Below are positions 46,513 to 58,654 of a DNA stretch of 64,000 nucleotides, piece by piece (positions within the stretch are counted from its first letter, which is position 1; every line of letters begins with the position of its first letter). The notes below the pieces were generated by a model that was given only the letters and a program-made list of their open reading frames with translations, was not told the origin of the DNA and did not search any database. A program made the position numbers and the translations under genes. The DNA comes from Crossaster papposus (Eukaryota; Echinodermata; Asteroidea; Velatida; Solasteridae), in assembly GCA_037893245.1 (NCBI GenBank), contig JBAIAA010000700.1:186001-250000 (forward strand), given 5' to 3'.

Positions 46513-47315
46513 TTAAAGGTACCGTAGGATACACCATTTGTGACCTGTTCCAACGAAACCCGGACAAAGTCGACTTTTTAGTTTTTCAGATTTTGCTTTT
46601 TTCAAATTCTCTAGGTTCTCAGCTTTAAAATTATGTATCATTTACATATATGTACCCCCACCCTATCTTCCCTGGGGTCTGGATTTAGTGATAAAACCCT
46701 GACAACCTAATTATGAGATAAACAGCTTTGAAGTTCAGAAAAGCGTATTATTTCTATACACAAATGTTTCACAACATTGACAAAAAAACACACTTCTGGT
46801 AGACGGATGTTGTTCAAATTTGAGGAGATTGTAGATTAATAGTGAGTGACTTAGGAAAACTTAAAACCTCAAAATGGTAAAATCCATCCTGAAATGACTT
46901 CAGGAGTACATTGTGAAAAAACACATTGTGCGACTTTGTCCGGGTTTCGTTGGAACAGGTCACATTTGAAGATATTGAAAATTTGTACTAGTACTGAATT
47001 ATTAAGAAATATCTTACTTATTTGAAAGTAAGTAAGTAATGATTTCAGGCATCCAGCAAAATTATTGTGCTAGATATTCTGTGTTACGAAAAATAGAATT
47101 TTATTTTTAAATCACGATTTCCGGACGGCGATCGCGAAAAAAACTAGAACAACATATTAAGAACCACTGCCCGACGCCGGTTGAAAACGAACGCCGTTTT
47201 CTCTTGCTTTTCTCAGCATCCATGATTGTAAAACTTTGGAAAGGTCAGTTGAGCGATATTTACTATAAAATACAACCCCCCAAATCCAACCATTCATGAT
47301 AATTCAAACCATTTA
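46513..47315. mobile_element. Family A element interrupted by a family G element
   Basis: The left end is TTAA AGGTACCGTAGGATACACC. The element is split after ACACCATTT by the 46540-46963 insertion and resumes ATTTGAAGATATTGAAAA, running to 'ccattcatgataattcaaac', where the right terminus is lost. Confidence 0.85.
46540..46963. mobile_element. Family G element nested in a family A element, with target duplication
   Basis: GTGACCTGTTCCAACGAAAC and its perfect inverse at the right; inverted arms are perfect for about 33 bp (through CCCGGACAAAGTCG). ATTT flanks both sides (46536-46539 and 46964-46967), and the uninterrupted family A sequence has it only once. Confidence 0.9.
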
Positions 47316-48371
47316 TTAATAGCTCATAAAATAAACCGGGGTATATCTATGCTCCTTTCCTAAGAGATCATTGGATTTCAACTAAATTGAGTATACATGT
47401 AGCAAACTTTCTAATACTAGCAAACTTTGTAGGTAGTTTTGGTTAATAAAGCAAGGCCAACCTACCCCCAAATTATAATAGACTCCTCGCCCACTATGAA
47501 CTCCCATGAACATGGCATAATACTTTGTTTTTCCATCTGTACCTACTGAAACCCATTGTTATCCCACCTTGTCCCGACAAGTGCTTAAAATTGGTCGACT
47601 TTTGTTCCCCGATTCCCGAGTTCTGTTCACCTCGTCATGTGCTGGTACTAAGCCCCCTCTGTGTCTGCTATTTGAACAAATCGGTCGCCAGCCAATCTAA
47701 CTAATTTCTCTTTTGTCAAGCAACTGTTCCCCACTGAAAAAAAAAAATGAAAAGAGATTTTATTCCTCAACAACTGGGCAAAACAAAATAAGTTATTCGA
47801 TACCACGCAAAAGGAGAATGGTTGAAAACGTTTCTGTTCCCTGCCAGTTTGTCTAAAGCGCTCGGTTCAGACTGGGTGGCAAAGGCACGTCTCTCTTTTT
47901 ATAAGAATCTTATAAGAATCACTGCTTTTGACCTTATTTAAAAAGTAAAACCACAGGGAAAAAAGTCTGTACACTATACATCCAATGATAAATTTCAGTG
48001 GCATATTTGGCAGGTTAGTCATTGTGATGTTGAGTTTTTTTGGTGCAAAAAAGTCTCTTTTTCTTGGGTGGGGGGGGGGGGGGGGATAATAGTTTGCTTT
48101 TGAGACCAACTACATGTACATGTACCTTAGGTTTCAAGGTCCAACTTGACTTGCACTTTTTTGACCTACCGGTATGACGGTTTTAATTCAGAAAAAGAAT
48201 TGCTTCGTAAATTGTCTCGCTTAGCACATTAAAGCGGGGGACCAGTCACAAGCAGTGGGAATCGAATGTATTTTGTCTCGGAACCGTATTTGTTATGCTT
48301 AGCAGATTTCCATGCTCAGCAACTCGTATTACTCAAAATATCTCTAACAAGTATTTTCTATTTCTCCCCAG
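47316..48371. other. No gene recognised
   Basis: AT-rich, with a G-run at 48070-48086 and a family E fragment at about 48215-48325. Confidence 0.35.
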
Positions 48372-48523
48372 ATTGATCACGTGGCTATAGCTGCCCTCTG
48401 GATTCGTAGCAGAAGAGGCCGGATCCCCCTGGCATCTCAACAGCTCAGACTAGATTTTGTCCACTGTTGACTGTGTGGTGGTCAGCCTCTGTGCCCAGAT
48501 ATTCGACGGCATACATCATTTCT
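48372..48523 (+). other. Candidate untranslated exon
   Basis: A GC-richer 152-nt block preceded by a pyrimidine tract and AG (TATTTCTCCCCAG) and followed by a perfect donor GTAAGT. All frames contain a stop or are short and there is no ATG-led frame worth noting, so it would be a 5' UTR exon. It lies between the candidate first exon near 28.9 kb and the coding exon at 63.5 kb, in the same orientation. Confidence 0.45.
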
Positions 48524-50761
48524 GTAAGTAGGATTTAGTCTATCAATGTAATTTTCATTCATAGTTACGGGCATTTCCTGTAATATGAAATTATGAGGCC
48601 CAGTAAAAAAAAATAGTATTCTGGCTATTCAAAAAAAATGAGGAAAGTGGGAATTGTTTTTTTTTGTTATCCCAAGATGGCAGGTTTTCCAAAATGAAGT
48701 CTATTTCCTCAACTATTTTGCTAATACAGAATTGTATACAAATCTTTCTTTATAGCCCACAATATGTTAGAAACAAATAACAAAACAACAAATATACCTT
48801 TAGAACTTGTTTGCAAAATATATTTCAAATGTCTGGAAAAAAAAGAAAAATGGAAAGAACTGGATTTTGTTTTGACGTGGCCAATTAGGATTCTATGCAG
48901 TGAATTTTAACTGCACTTAAATGTAGGACACACCATTGGTAATTGCTTGAATTATCATGAATGGGTGGATTTGGGGGTTGTATTTTATAGTAAATATCGT
49001 TTAACCATACAGAAAGTTCATTTCTCTATGGTTTACCCGACCTTTTACAATCCGAGTTTTACAATCATGGATGTTTTTTCCACGATTGTGATCGTGACTT
49101 TAAAAAGAAAATATTCATTTTATCGGAGCAGTTACAAAATATCTACAGTAGTGCAATAATTGAATGATGCCTAGAATCATTAGTTAATTTCAAATAAGTA
49201 AAATATTTCTTAACAATTCGGGAGCGAACATTTTATTTTTCGATATCTGCAAATGGTGTATTCTACCTTTAATGTATGCAAGAATCCCAAGTGTACAAAA
49301 TAAAGTAAAACATAATTGTTATAAATATATACAAAAATTGCCAGTTTCAATTTTTAATTCAAAGTGTGATTGCAGAGAATAGCTACCGGTATTTAGGCAG
49401 GTTTGGTGGATTAAAAATATAAAAATCAGTCGCATTTATGCATGCATTTGTTGTCAATATAGGCAGGAAAAATGTGTCACCGGAGATCTGTACTGTATTT
49501 GTCTCCCGCACTAAAAGGAAGTACTTGTTTACCGTTCGGAGATCTTTTGCCGAGCATTGTCAAACGACGCTACGGCCGCCGTACACAAATCTGGCCAAGA
49601 GAAGAAAAAAAGGAAAGTGCAACTGCAAGGTACCGGTACATGTACCGGCGCACTGTGCACAATAACGGATACTAGCGTTACTGGTCAATGAACTGCTCTG
49701 ATCACAGATTGTAAGGTAGAATGTTGAAACCACTGGCCAAGCAGTCACGGTTCACCGATCGCCTATAATACTTGTTTGCTGGATGCTTTGTTGGGCTGGG
49801 AGGGAAGCGTTGAATTGCAGGCCCTCTTCTTTGGAAGGGAAGAGAGAATGATATACCGGTACATGTACGGGTAGGCCTACTGTACATGATGTACATGTAT
49901 AGAGGCTTTTAGATGATTCGAGTTGTTATTTTCGTCAACGCTTTGTGTCGGGGACTAAGGATTGCTGGCGGTTTTAGTTGTTGCTACCGGTACTTCGCAG
50001 TGGAGGCTGGTGCCTGTGATCTTGTGTCTTGCTCTGCCATTCCGTGTTCAGTGGGAGCTAGACATATCCCAATTGGGAGGCTTGTTGTTATCAATAGACT
50101 GACGCCTGTGATCTTGTGACTTGCTTTGTATAATGCACTGTTTTTGTGGGGTACATGTCAAAAATATCTGTTGTGTACCAAGATCAACCAGTTCTACATT
50201 TAAACTGCACAGGTTGGAGAAAATATATATAACAATGTCCTACTTTGGAGTTTGGACCCATTATTTATGGAGTGACCCACCAGTATGTGCACTGTGATGA
50301 ATGCATTGTAAGGTTGTCAAAAATAAATCCATAGACTGGTGCCTGTGAACTTCCAAATTACCAATGTACCCGGTACATGTCCCTGTATCATGTGACGGAT
50401 TGGTTCAAAGAAACCGGTACATCTAGGCTGGTGCCTGTGATTTGTTGCCTTGTTGCATAACACGGTGTCTGCTGGGAACTTGACCAAGATGGCAGTCTTA
50501 CGGTAGGTGGACATAGAATGATGAGGTGAATATACATTTCAAAGGAATAACAGGTATGTTTTAATTAATAATGACAGCATTTTGGAAACAACCCTGATTT
50601 CCGTCTACTCATTCCCCTCCCCTCCTTTTTTAGTTTTGTTGGTCCTTCTTGCCATTTCTTCTTTCGATTTTGACTGATTTTATTACTGGAAATGAACAAA
50701 ATGTATGCATAAAAAGTGAATGGTCCTACAATGTACAGTAGATGTTCATGTATCTTGGACC
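48524..50761. other. No gene recognised besides a mobile element
   Basis: Holds the family A element at 48917-49272 and four degenerate copies of 'ggctggtgcctgtgatcttgtg' at 50008, 50100, 50335 and 50427. ACCGGTACATGTAC palindromes are frequent. Short open frames only. Confidence 0.4.
48917..49272. mobile_element. Family A element, centre deleted
   Basis: TTAAATGTAGGACACACCATT at the left; GGTGTATTCTACCT TTAA at the right. Interior shortened and diverged; 356 bp. Confidence 0.75.
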
Positions 50762-51810
50762 CAGGGTTCGATTTACCCGGGTGCACGCATGCACCAGTGC
50801 ATGTAGATTTTTGTTGGTGCACGTAACTTTTCTGCCCCACAGGCACGCCGTGCATGTAGCTTTTTGACCACCAAAGTACTCATTTCAGACATATATTTAT
50901 CAGCCCCAGTGAGAATACGAATAAAGTTGGTTGAATACTTTACCAGATAATGTACGAACGTGTTATTTATTTCATAAATCCATAATTTATTCCTTGCAGC
51001 AGATTCAGAATCAGTAAACTTGCGCACGCCGTCGCGTCGCGTCATGTTCTAGCGCTAGTGCTATTTTTGTAATCGGGAAAGCCCTCCATATTCGTACGTA
51101 CGTACACGTTGTTTACGGGAGTGACGTCATACAAGGGTTATCGTACAAATGTAATTGACTCAATTGTGGCTACCCCTCTAGGCAATATTTGCTCAGCACT
51201 CGCTGTAGTCTTGGTGCAAGACGTTGTTGTTCATTATCACGCAACTATCGCGATTTAGCGCCCCTGCGCCTAACGACTATCAAACAATAGAGGGCGCTGT
51301 TGGGAAACTTCCAGATAACCACCACACATCGGCTCAGAACAGATTCGCGGCTTCCAGAATACGCCCTCTATCGGTGGAATAGTCGCGACGCGTATAGTGT
51401 TGAGTACATAGGCCCTATGGTTTTATGGTTTTACTAACTCAACAAGAACGTCTTGCACCAAGACTACACTCGCTAATATCATAATATGATTATAATGATA
51501 TTATTAACGGTGGACTCGCCAAACTCCGAAGTAATATCAGCTGTCAGTGAATTGTGATTTTTGCAACGGCGGCCGCGGAGTATAGTACGAGTTTGACCTT
51601 TGGATCTGCAGCTGGGTGTCCTTAAAATCCTTAAATTGATGTATGTATGGAAATAAGTATATTGTAAACACTGATTGTGTGCCTAAAGAAATATCAATAA
51701 TGCGCTGATTTGCAAAATTAATGGTGCATGTAACTTTTTGCTGGTGCATGTAGGTTTTTTGGTCTACATGCACCAGTGCATGCAACTTTTTTTTTGTAAA
51801 ACGAACCCTG
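50762..51810. mobile_element. Non-autonomous hAT-type element with 8-bp target duplication
   Basis: The termini are CAGGGTTCG and CGAACCCTG, flanked by a perfect direct repeat CTTGGACC (50754-50761 and 51811-51818). Eight-base duplications and CAGGG termini are the hAT hallmark. Subterminal arms share 'tgcaccagtgcatgta'. No transposase was recognised in about 1,049 bp. Another foldback element is nested inside. Confidence 0.85.
51205..51467. mobile_element. Foldback element nested in the hAT-type element
   Basis: GTAGTCTTGGTGCAAGACGT and its perfect inverse lie 263 bp apart, flanked on both sides by ACTCGCT (7 bp, or 8 if one base of the end is counted). The interior is GC-richer than its surroundings. 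Confidence 0.8.
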
Positions 51811-51897
51811 CTTGGACCTGTCATGCCTATAAAGTTCTTTTTTTGAAATACTTCATTTCGATCTCAACTCTCAAACAAAAATGACCAGACGTCACTT

Positions 51898-51929
51898 TTT
51901 TTTTTTTTTTTTTTTGGGGGGGGGGGGGG
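51898..51929. repeat. Poly-T followed by poly-G tract
   Basis: About 19 T then 12 G. Similar T-to-G junctions occur near 53640-53678, and a pure G-run at 53471-53494. Confidence 0.85.
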
Positions 51930-52630
51930 AGAGCTTGTCATCCATGCACCCTGTCCCTTACCTCACAGTGCCTACCTAATTGCTTCAATTGGTCCCAAGT
52001 GGCCTGTGATAGGTGCATCAGAGCCACAGGCACGATTCCTTAATTGTCTTTTTTTGCTTCCCCCATCTTTAGTCCCATTATTGAGGCCCCTTAGCCAGGG
52101 GTGTGGGACCTCCTAGCTTCCTGGCCATTCTTCCCCTCTGTGGGTGGTACATACTGGTACACATGCCATGTTTAATACTGCATGCGCATGTACATTAGTG
52201 TCATGTGGTTGAACAAAAAAAATATATTGGCAATACCTGGTTGTAATATATTATGCTGGAGTGTGTTTTGGTGGTCATAAACAGTCATAAACAGTCATAA
52301 ACAGTCATAAACAATCATAAACAGTCATAAACAATCATAAACACTGACCAAGAACTGGTTGGTTGTTTATTTTTTGTGTAAATCTTTTTTGAGAATTTTC
52401 AAATGGCGAGATCTACTCTGATTTTAGTTGCAATTCAAATTGTGACTCCGCAAATGTTTAATCGAAATCCAAATCTTCGGATATTATTTTCTCGGAACAT
52501 TTAGCTTTCGCAGAGCCAAAGCCCCATCAGGTTTATTTGTCAAGCACCTTTCTTTAAATTTTGATCTCTTTGGCTGCACTTCAAGTTCAAATGATAACAA
52601 TTCCCAACTCACAAATGGTAAATGATTCCT
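51930..52630. other. No gene recognised
   Basis: Contains a seven-unit 10-bp repeat (AGTCATAAAC) at 52273-52344. Otherwise ordinary AT-rich DNA. Confidence 0.5.
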
Positions 52631-52872
52631 TTAACCAGTTCGCGCCGGATGACGTATATAAACGAAAAAAATTCCCCAAATTCAAAACGGATGACGCATA
52701 AACACGCCAAGTTCAAGTTCGGAAAATCATGTCAGCAGCGAGCAAGGCCGGAAATGCGTGGGTGTGCTTCCCGGCACTATCAGCCTGAACACGCTTCAGA
52801 TCGAGTTTCGTTAAAAATAATCCCGCCCCTCGTCTCGGCGATGTTAAAATAATCCCGGCGCGAACTGGTTAA
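52631..52872. mobile_element. Family B TTAA-flanked miniature element, full length
   Basis: TTAACCAGTTCGCGCCGG and CCGGCGCGAACTGG TTAA as in the 30905 copy. It is 242 bp because the right part holds two 'ttaaaataatcccg' segments in tandem. Confidence 0.85.
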
Positions 52873-53754
52873 AGTTTATACCATTTGTCAGTTGCGTATT
52901 TTTATCGTTAAAAACAGCAACTAGCCTGACAAAGTTTTATTATTTTCTTTAGAATGACAGCATACCAGAAGGAATAATTTCACAGCGTAATTAGAGTCAT
53001 TAATATCCTTACATCAAGTAAACTTCTGAACAATAATTGGTTGCAATGGGTACCGTATATTGTCCCGTTAAATACAGGACTACCTTTACAAAGCATGCAT
53101 ATGTCGTACTGTCTGAAAGCAAATTCAGCATTCTCTTGACAAACAGCTTAACCCACTCTCACAATTACCCAGTAATAGCAGCCTGCATAAGTAGGCCATT
53201 CCTCACCCCAACAAGGCCAAAGTAGCAACATTTGTGGGTGTGAGACCCACTCCACCATATGGGTCACTAGCCTGTCCTTCCCCGCCCGCAAAAAAAAAAA
53301 AGGCAAGGCATAACTGAACACAGATTGGATTAAGTCCTGGTGTCATATGGCTGTCTCGACCCAGTTTTTCCATGTGAAGAATTAGGCCATGGTACATGTA
53401 TGATATCCCCCCCCCCCCTTTTTCCACCTAAGTGTTCGTTGTTGTTTTTTGGTTTTTATGGTTTTGTTTAGGGGGGGGGGGGGGGGGGGGGGGGTGTTCC
53501 AAGAAGCATGCCTGGGCAGGAATACATTGTAAGTCACTTTGTGTAAATATTAGCTGGCTGTGGTACTTGCAGATATTGGTACCGGTAGATTGGTTGAGGT
53601 TCCACTCATTTTCAGAATAAAATCAAGATTGATGGACTTTTTTATTTTTTTTTATTTTTTTTTTTTTTGGGGGGGGGGAGTAATTTAATGGTTTTAAATA
53701 TTTTACATTTCGATTATTTTAGCTGATTTCTACAGTGCATGTATTTTCTTATTT
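52873..53754. other. No gene recognised
   Basis: Two G-runs, one C-run (53408-53417), short open frames only. Confidence 0.4.
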
Positions 53755-54003
53755 TTTAAAATGTTATTAAATTTTAATAAAAAATCACGATCACCGGATG
53801 GCGATTACGAAAAAACAAGAACAAGAACAACAAAGACTACTGCCTGACACCGGTTGAAACGAACGCCGTTTTGTTTGCTTTTTTCTCGCCATCCATGATT
53901 GTATTCCTTCGGACAGGTCAGTTAAATGATATTTACTATAAAATACAACCTCCGAATCCACCCATTCCTGATAATTCAAGCAATTACCACTGGTTACCTT
54001 TAA
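53755..54003. mobile_element. Family A element, right half
   Basis: Begins in the GC-rich centre ('cgatcaccggatggcgatta') and ends ACTGGTTACCT TTAA. The left half is missing. Confidence 0.75.
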
Positions 54004-54373
54004 TATACAGTTAATTGGATGACATTTACATTAACAATTAAATTTATCAGCGAAATTAGGCCTGCCAGATGGCACCAAAAATAATTGTAGCATTTATTGC
54101 AAATAACTGGTGGTAATTATTGATTTAAAATTACACTATTGATTTCTGATGACATGATTTTATAAATTACAATTTTATGTATAAATTTGTTTACAGATGT
54201 TTGTTTAAGCTACCGCTGGTATATTTAAGTATCATCAACACATTTATTACATTTACAAGGTTTAGCCATAAAATAAAGAATTCAGAAAATGTATTAACAG
54301 TTCCTTTAGACAGTCCATGGGGGAAAAGTTGTGTTAAATTATATTAAGAAGTGGGATTTAAATATAATGATTT

Positions 54374-54425
54374 ACACCGCCTCGGCTCGGTGAATGTTAA
54401 AATAATCCCGGCGAGAACTGGTTAA
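54374..54425. mobile_element. Family B element, right-end fragment
   Basis: 'cggctcggtgaatgttaaaataatcc' then CGGCGAGAACTGG TTAA. The TTAA at 54422-54425 is also the left TTAA of the next family A element. Confidence 0.75.
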
Positions 54426-54723
54426 AGGTAGGATACACCATTTGCAGATATCAAAAATATTTACTACCGAATTATTAAGAAATATCTTACTCAATTGAAA
54501 GTAAATGTTGATTCTAGACATCCAGCAAAATGATTGCGCTAAATATCCTGTAATTATTTCGAAAAATTGAATTTTATAATGAAAAATTCGCGATCGCCGG
54601 ACGGCGATCGCAAAAAAACAAAAACAACATAAGAAAAACTGCTCGACTCCGGTTGAAAACGAATGTCGTTTTCCTTGCTTTTCTCAGCCACCATGATTAT
54701 AAAACTTTGGACATGTCAGTTAA
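54422..54723. mobile_element. Family A element, truncated at its internal TTAA
   Basis: Left end TTAA AGGTAGGATACACC; it reads normally to 'catgtcagTTAA', a position where intact copies read 'ggtcagttaaacgat'. At that TTAA the next family A copy starts. The missing remainder is not found on the far side of the chain. Confidence 0.8.
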
Positions 54724-55106
54724 AGGTAGTATACACCATTGGTAATTGCTTGAATTATCATGAATGGGTAGATTTGGAGGGTTGTATTTTATAGTAAATA
54801 TCGTTTAACTGATCTGTCCGAAGTTTTTCAATCATGGATGCCGAAAAAAGCACGAAAAACAGCGTTTGTTTTCCACCGGCGTCGAGCAGTTATTCTTATG
54901 TTATCTTTGTTTTTTCGCGCTCGCCGGACGGCGAGAATGAATTTTGGTTTATACAATTAAATTTTTTGAAACAATTACAGGATATCTAGGGCCCTCATTT
55001 TGCTGGATGCCTACAATCATTATTTACTTTTAAATAAGTAAGATATTTCTTAATAATTCGGTAGTAAATTTTTTTGATATCTGCAAATGGTGTATACTAC
55101 CTTTAA
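54720..55106. mobile_element. Family A element, AGGTAGTATACACC subtype, full length
   Basis: TTAA AGGTAGTATACACCATT at the left and AATGGTGTATACTACCT-type end plus TTAA at 55103-55106 on the right. The right TTAA is shared with the next copy. Confidence 0.85.
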
Positions 55107-55459
55107 AGGTAGTATACACCATTGGTAATTGCTTGAATTATCACGAATGGGCGGATTTTGAGGGCTGTATTTTATAGTAAATATCATTTGAGTTACCTGT
55201 CCGAAGTTTTACAATTGTGGTTGCCGAGAAAAACACAAAAAATAGCGGGTTTTTTCAACCGGCGTCGAGCAGTTATTCTTATCTTTGTTTTTTCGCGATC
55301 ATTATAAAATTATATTTTTCGGAATAATTACAGGATATCTAGCGCAATCATTTTGCTGGATGCCCAGAATCAACATTTACTTTCAGATGAGTAAGATATT
55401 TCTTAATAATTCGGTAGTAAATATTTTCGATATCTGCAAATGGTGTATACTACCTTTAA
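55103..55459. mobile_element. Family A element, AGGTAGTATACACC subtype, full length, tandem neighbour
   Basis: Starts at the shared TTAA (55103-55106) and ends GGTGTATACTACCT TTAA at 55456-55459. Same orientation as the previous copy; its GC-rich centre is partly deleted. Confidence 0.85.
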
Positions 55460-55550
55460 GTGGCTGGCCAAATTTCTGGGGAAAAAAGTTATCCTGTAAC
55501 TTGGGTTATAATTGTACATCCCATGGCCAATTTTTTTAGGCTTCCCTACT

Positions 55551-55798
55551 GGGGCCAATTTCACGGAGCTGCTAAGCAAAAAAATGTGCTTAGCACAAAA
55601 AAGTCTTGCTCATTAACAACAAGTTATCAGCCAAAATTCAACGTGTTTTTCATGCTAAGCAAAAAAAACAGCTGATTATCAATCAAAAACAATAAAGATA
55701 ACTTGAAAATTTTGTCTGTAACCCCCTTGTTTTTACCAAGAACAAATTTTTATGCTAAGCAAATTTTCATGCTTAGCAGCTCTGTGAAATTGGCCCCT
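55551..55798. mobile_element. Family E 'gctaagca' foldback element, full length
   Basis: GGGGCCAATTTCACGGAGCT at the left, AGCTCTGTGAAATTGGCCCC at the right. The interior is close to 25259-25504. Confidence 0.85.
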
Positions 55799-58213
55799 GG
55801 TTGTACTGCAATGGTATGTACCATACAGTGTACATGTTGAGATTTTTTTGTAGAGTTATAGTATTGATATGGTCTGCAGTAATCTGGTGTCAGTGCCCTG
55901 GAATGTCATTGTACAATCCACAGTGACCCCTGACCTCTAGTGGTTTCCAACTCCCTGAGGTTACGGGTCAATGTCAGTGACATTTTTGTGGAGTGTATCG
56001 TGTAGTTGGGTCCTGTGTTTCGGCATGCATTGGGCATGTTGTTGGTTATGCCCCCAACTACATGTGTACACAGGCACTGTAAAATCAAACTTCAACAAGT
56101 TGGAGTTTGGCAGATTTAGTACTTATTAGGTTCAGTACCAATATTTACTGAACCTGTGTGCAGTTGGTGAAGTTTGTTAGGTTTGGTATGCTTTCTAGTG
56201 CGAGAGCCTAGAGGGTTAGGGTAATTTTTTTTTTTTAAATACACAGGCCCTTCAAATTTGCCATATTCTACCAGTAGGAGAGTGCCATTGTGCAAAATTC
56301 ACACATTGCAAAAGTCTAGTTTGTCCTATTCTCCCAAATGAGCCATTAAGTTATCATTGAAGGACAGACTGGCACTGCACAGTGCTAGACATGCTAGAAT
56401 GGGTCTTCCATGTCATTTCTGTGCACTATGCTGTACAGGGGCATGGTATATGTGTATGTACATGTACCCCAGTACCTTACACAACCCAGTGCAAACATGT
56501 ACCAGTACATCATACATGGTAACATGTACATCATACATGGTAACATGTACAGCTAAACAATTTTTTGTAGGTACAATGTTGTACTGTACTGGTACATGTT
56601 TGTGTATTAAACACATGATACAGCAAGCCATAGCACTGATGTGTGTTTTCTAGACAAGGCCAGGCTCCGATCCATGGGGGCTTGTTTACCCTTATTGAGC
56701 AATGTTATCATTGTCAAGGGGCATGCTCCGTGCGTTGGAATTAGTCTGATGTGTTACAGCATGCCTTAGCAGACTAGAGGGCAACAACATGGACCAAAAA
56801 TGCTAATGACTGTAAATTACATGTGGCAGTGGAGTTACTTTGTACAGTGTTATACAGGGGTGAGGCTATGGTTGTCCTTGTGTGTACTGTACATGTAAAG
56901 AGAATTGTCATAGTTCTAGAATTGTGTACATTTTTGTACAGTCTCTGCATTGTTCAACATGTGCACTGTTTATGGGTTTGTGGGCGGAGCCATTGCGTAC
57001 ATGTTTGTACAAGACATACTGGTACATTGTACAGTGATAGACCAATGGTGTTTCCCCTGCAATTATTACCCCTGTTATCAGGCCATGATACCATTTGCAT
57101 TACATGTACGGTAACTCATTCGAGCTCGGTGTAATATGCTCTGCCCTCACATGTAACCATTTATAAATACTCTTGGGTGGAGAGTGGCAATTATAGTAAA
57201 GTGCCTTGCCCAAGAACGCAAACACCACACCGACTTCTCGACTGAGATTAAACAGTGCTCAGATTATTTATTAAGCAAATTTCTTTACATTTTGATCACT
57301 AGTTCTCTGCTTTAAACAACAAATGGTCTATTATAACCTTCAATATAAGCAAATTCAGAGAAAAGTTCCAGAAAAAAGTCAACATTTCTTTCCCGCTTGC
57401 ATAAACATTCCTCTAAAGTTTGACTAAAACAGACACAACTAGCTGTACACATTTGGTATTGCCCATGAAGCAGGCATGCCTGGTATTCTAGTAGGGTCAA
57501 GCAGTTTAAAGGGGCATGGCATGTCTGGTATGCCCCAGGTCAAGATGGGGTGAAGGATTAAAGGTACTGTCAACTTGCAAGCAGCTCTGTACATGAGAGA
57601 GGTGTTTACGTTTCTGGGTTTGAGTGAATTGCTGCTGTGCTCTTTAAATGTACTGGGGTAATTGTATACAACATTACTTTTGCTGTTATTTTAAGAAAGT
57701 GTGAATTTGATGTTAGTATTTTACAATTACAGTACAGCAAATATTGTTTTAATGTACACTCTTCTTTTTTGTTTTAAAGTTTTGTTTTCATAGATGCTGA
57801 GAATACAAGAATACAAATGCTGTGCTTGTAATCTGGCTCCCTGACCCCCATCTCAGATAAAATTAGAAGTTTGGGAATTGTCAGGTCATGGTGTGCTGTA
57901 TTGTTTGTTCCAAGTTCCAACGATGGTCGAAAAATTTAACTACAAGAACAGCCTTTTTCTTGGTTTTTCCAGCAAGTACCTACCGGTATATGAACACAAA
58001 ACTCTAAACAGGTCAGAGTAAACGATGTTTGCTGTAAAAAAATCAATCCCCTAGTCCAACCACTTTCAAAATTTACAGAAATTATGTGACAGTATTTACA
58101 TGTATGTACCAGTATCCATTAAATTGCATACATAATGGGGTATGATGTAGTACATGTACATTGTGTAGTACCCGTACATTTACCGGTATACCAGTATGTG
58201 TACATGTACATAT
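55799..58213. other. No gene recognised; rich in GTACATGTAC palindromes
   Basis: ACATGTAC, TGTACATG and related self-complementary words recur throughout 56440-57120 as part of ordinary-looking sequence. A direct repeat of 'catacatggtaacatgtaca' occurs at 56510-56550. Short open frames here lack similarity to known proteins. Confidence 0.45.
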
Positions 58214-58654
58214 GTGACCCGCTCCATCGAAATCAGGAATAAGTCTCGAAATGACTTTTTGAGCACATGGTGAGAAAGGGAATTTCATAAGCTTTCTAAT
58301 GATACCCATCACAAGTGTGTTACTATTTAGGTTAATGAGTTATGGTCTGATGAAGATGACAGGTGTATATTTATTTGCCGAATCCACATTCCGAGAAAAA
58401 CAGCTTTGAAATAAACAAAATTGACCAAAATCATAGGGACAGCGCACACAAATCCTCTTCATTTTCATCGTTATTGATAGTTTTTACATACAAGACATTA
58501 ATGACAATAATCTGTGATAACTACCCTTCCTAAAAATACAATGTTCAGAAAATCGACTTGGTCACGATTTTCACCTATAGATGCGTTCACTTCAACGGCC
58601 GGTTGCGTAAAACGGCCTCAGCGACTTATTCCTGATTACGATGGAGCGGGTCAC
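58214..58654. mobile_element. Family G foldback element (GTGACCCGCTCCAT subtype)
   Basis: GTGACCCGCTCCATCGAAAT at the left; GATGGAGCGGGTCAC at the right; arms extend through CAGGAATAAGTC. ATAT flanks both sides. Confidence 0.85.

Noticed and set aside
50773..51045. 90-codon minus-strand frame inside the hAT-type element, possible transposase remnant
   Set aside because: It runs into the terminal repeat and shows none of the hAT dimerisation or catalytic motifs I could recognise.
56357..57134. Two cysteine-rich open frames of about 100 codons
   Set aside because: Built largely from ACATGTAC-type palindromic words; opposite strand is equally open and no splice or start support is seen.
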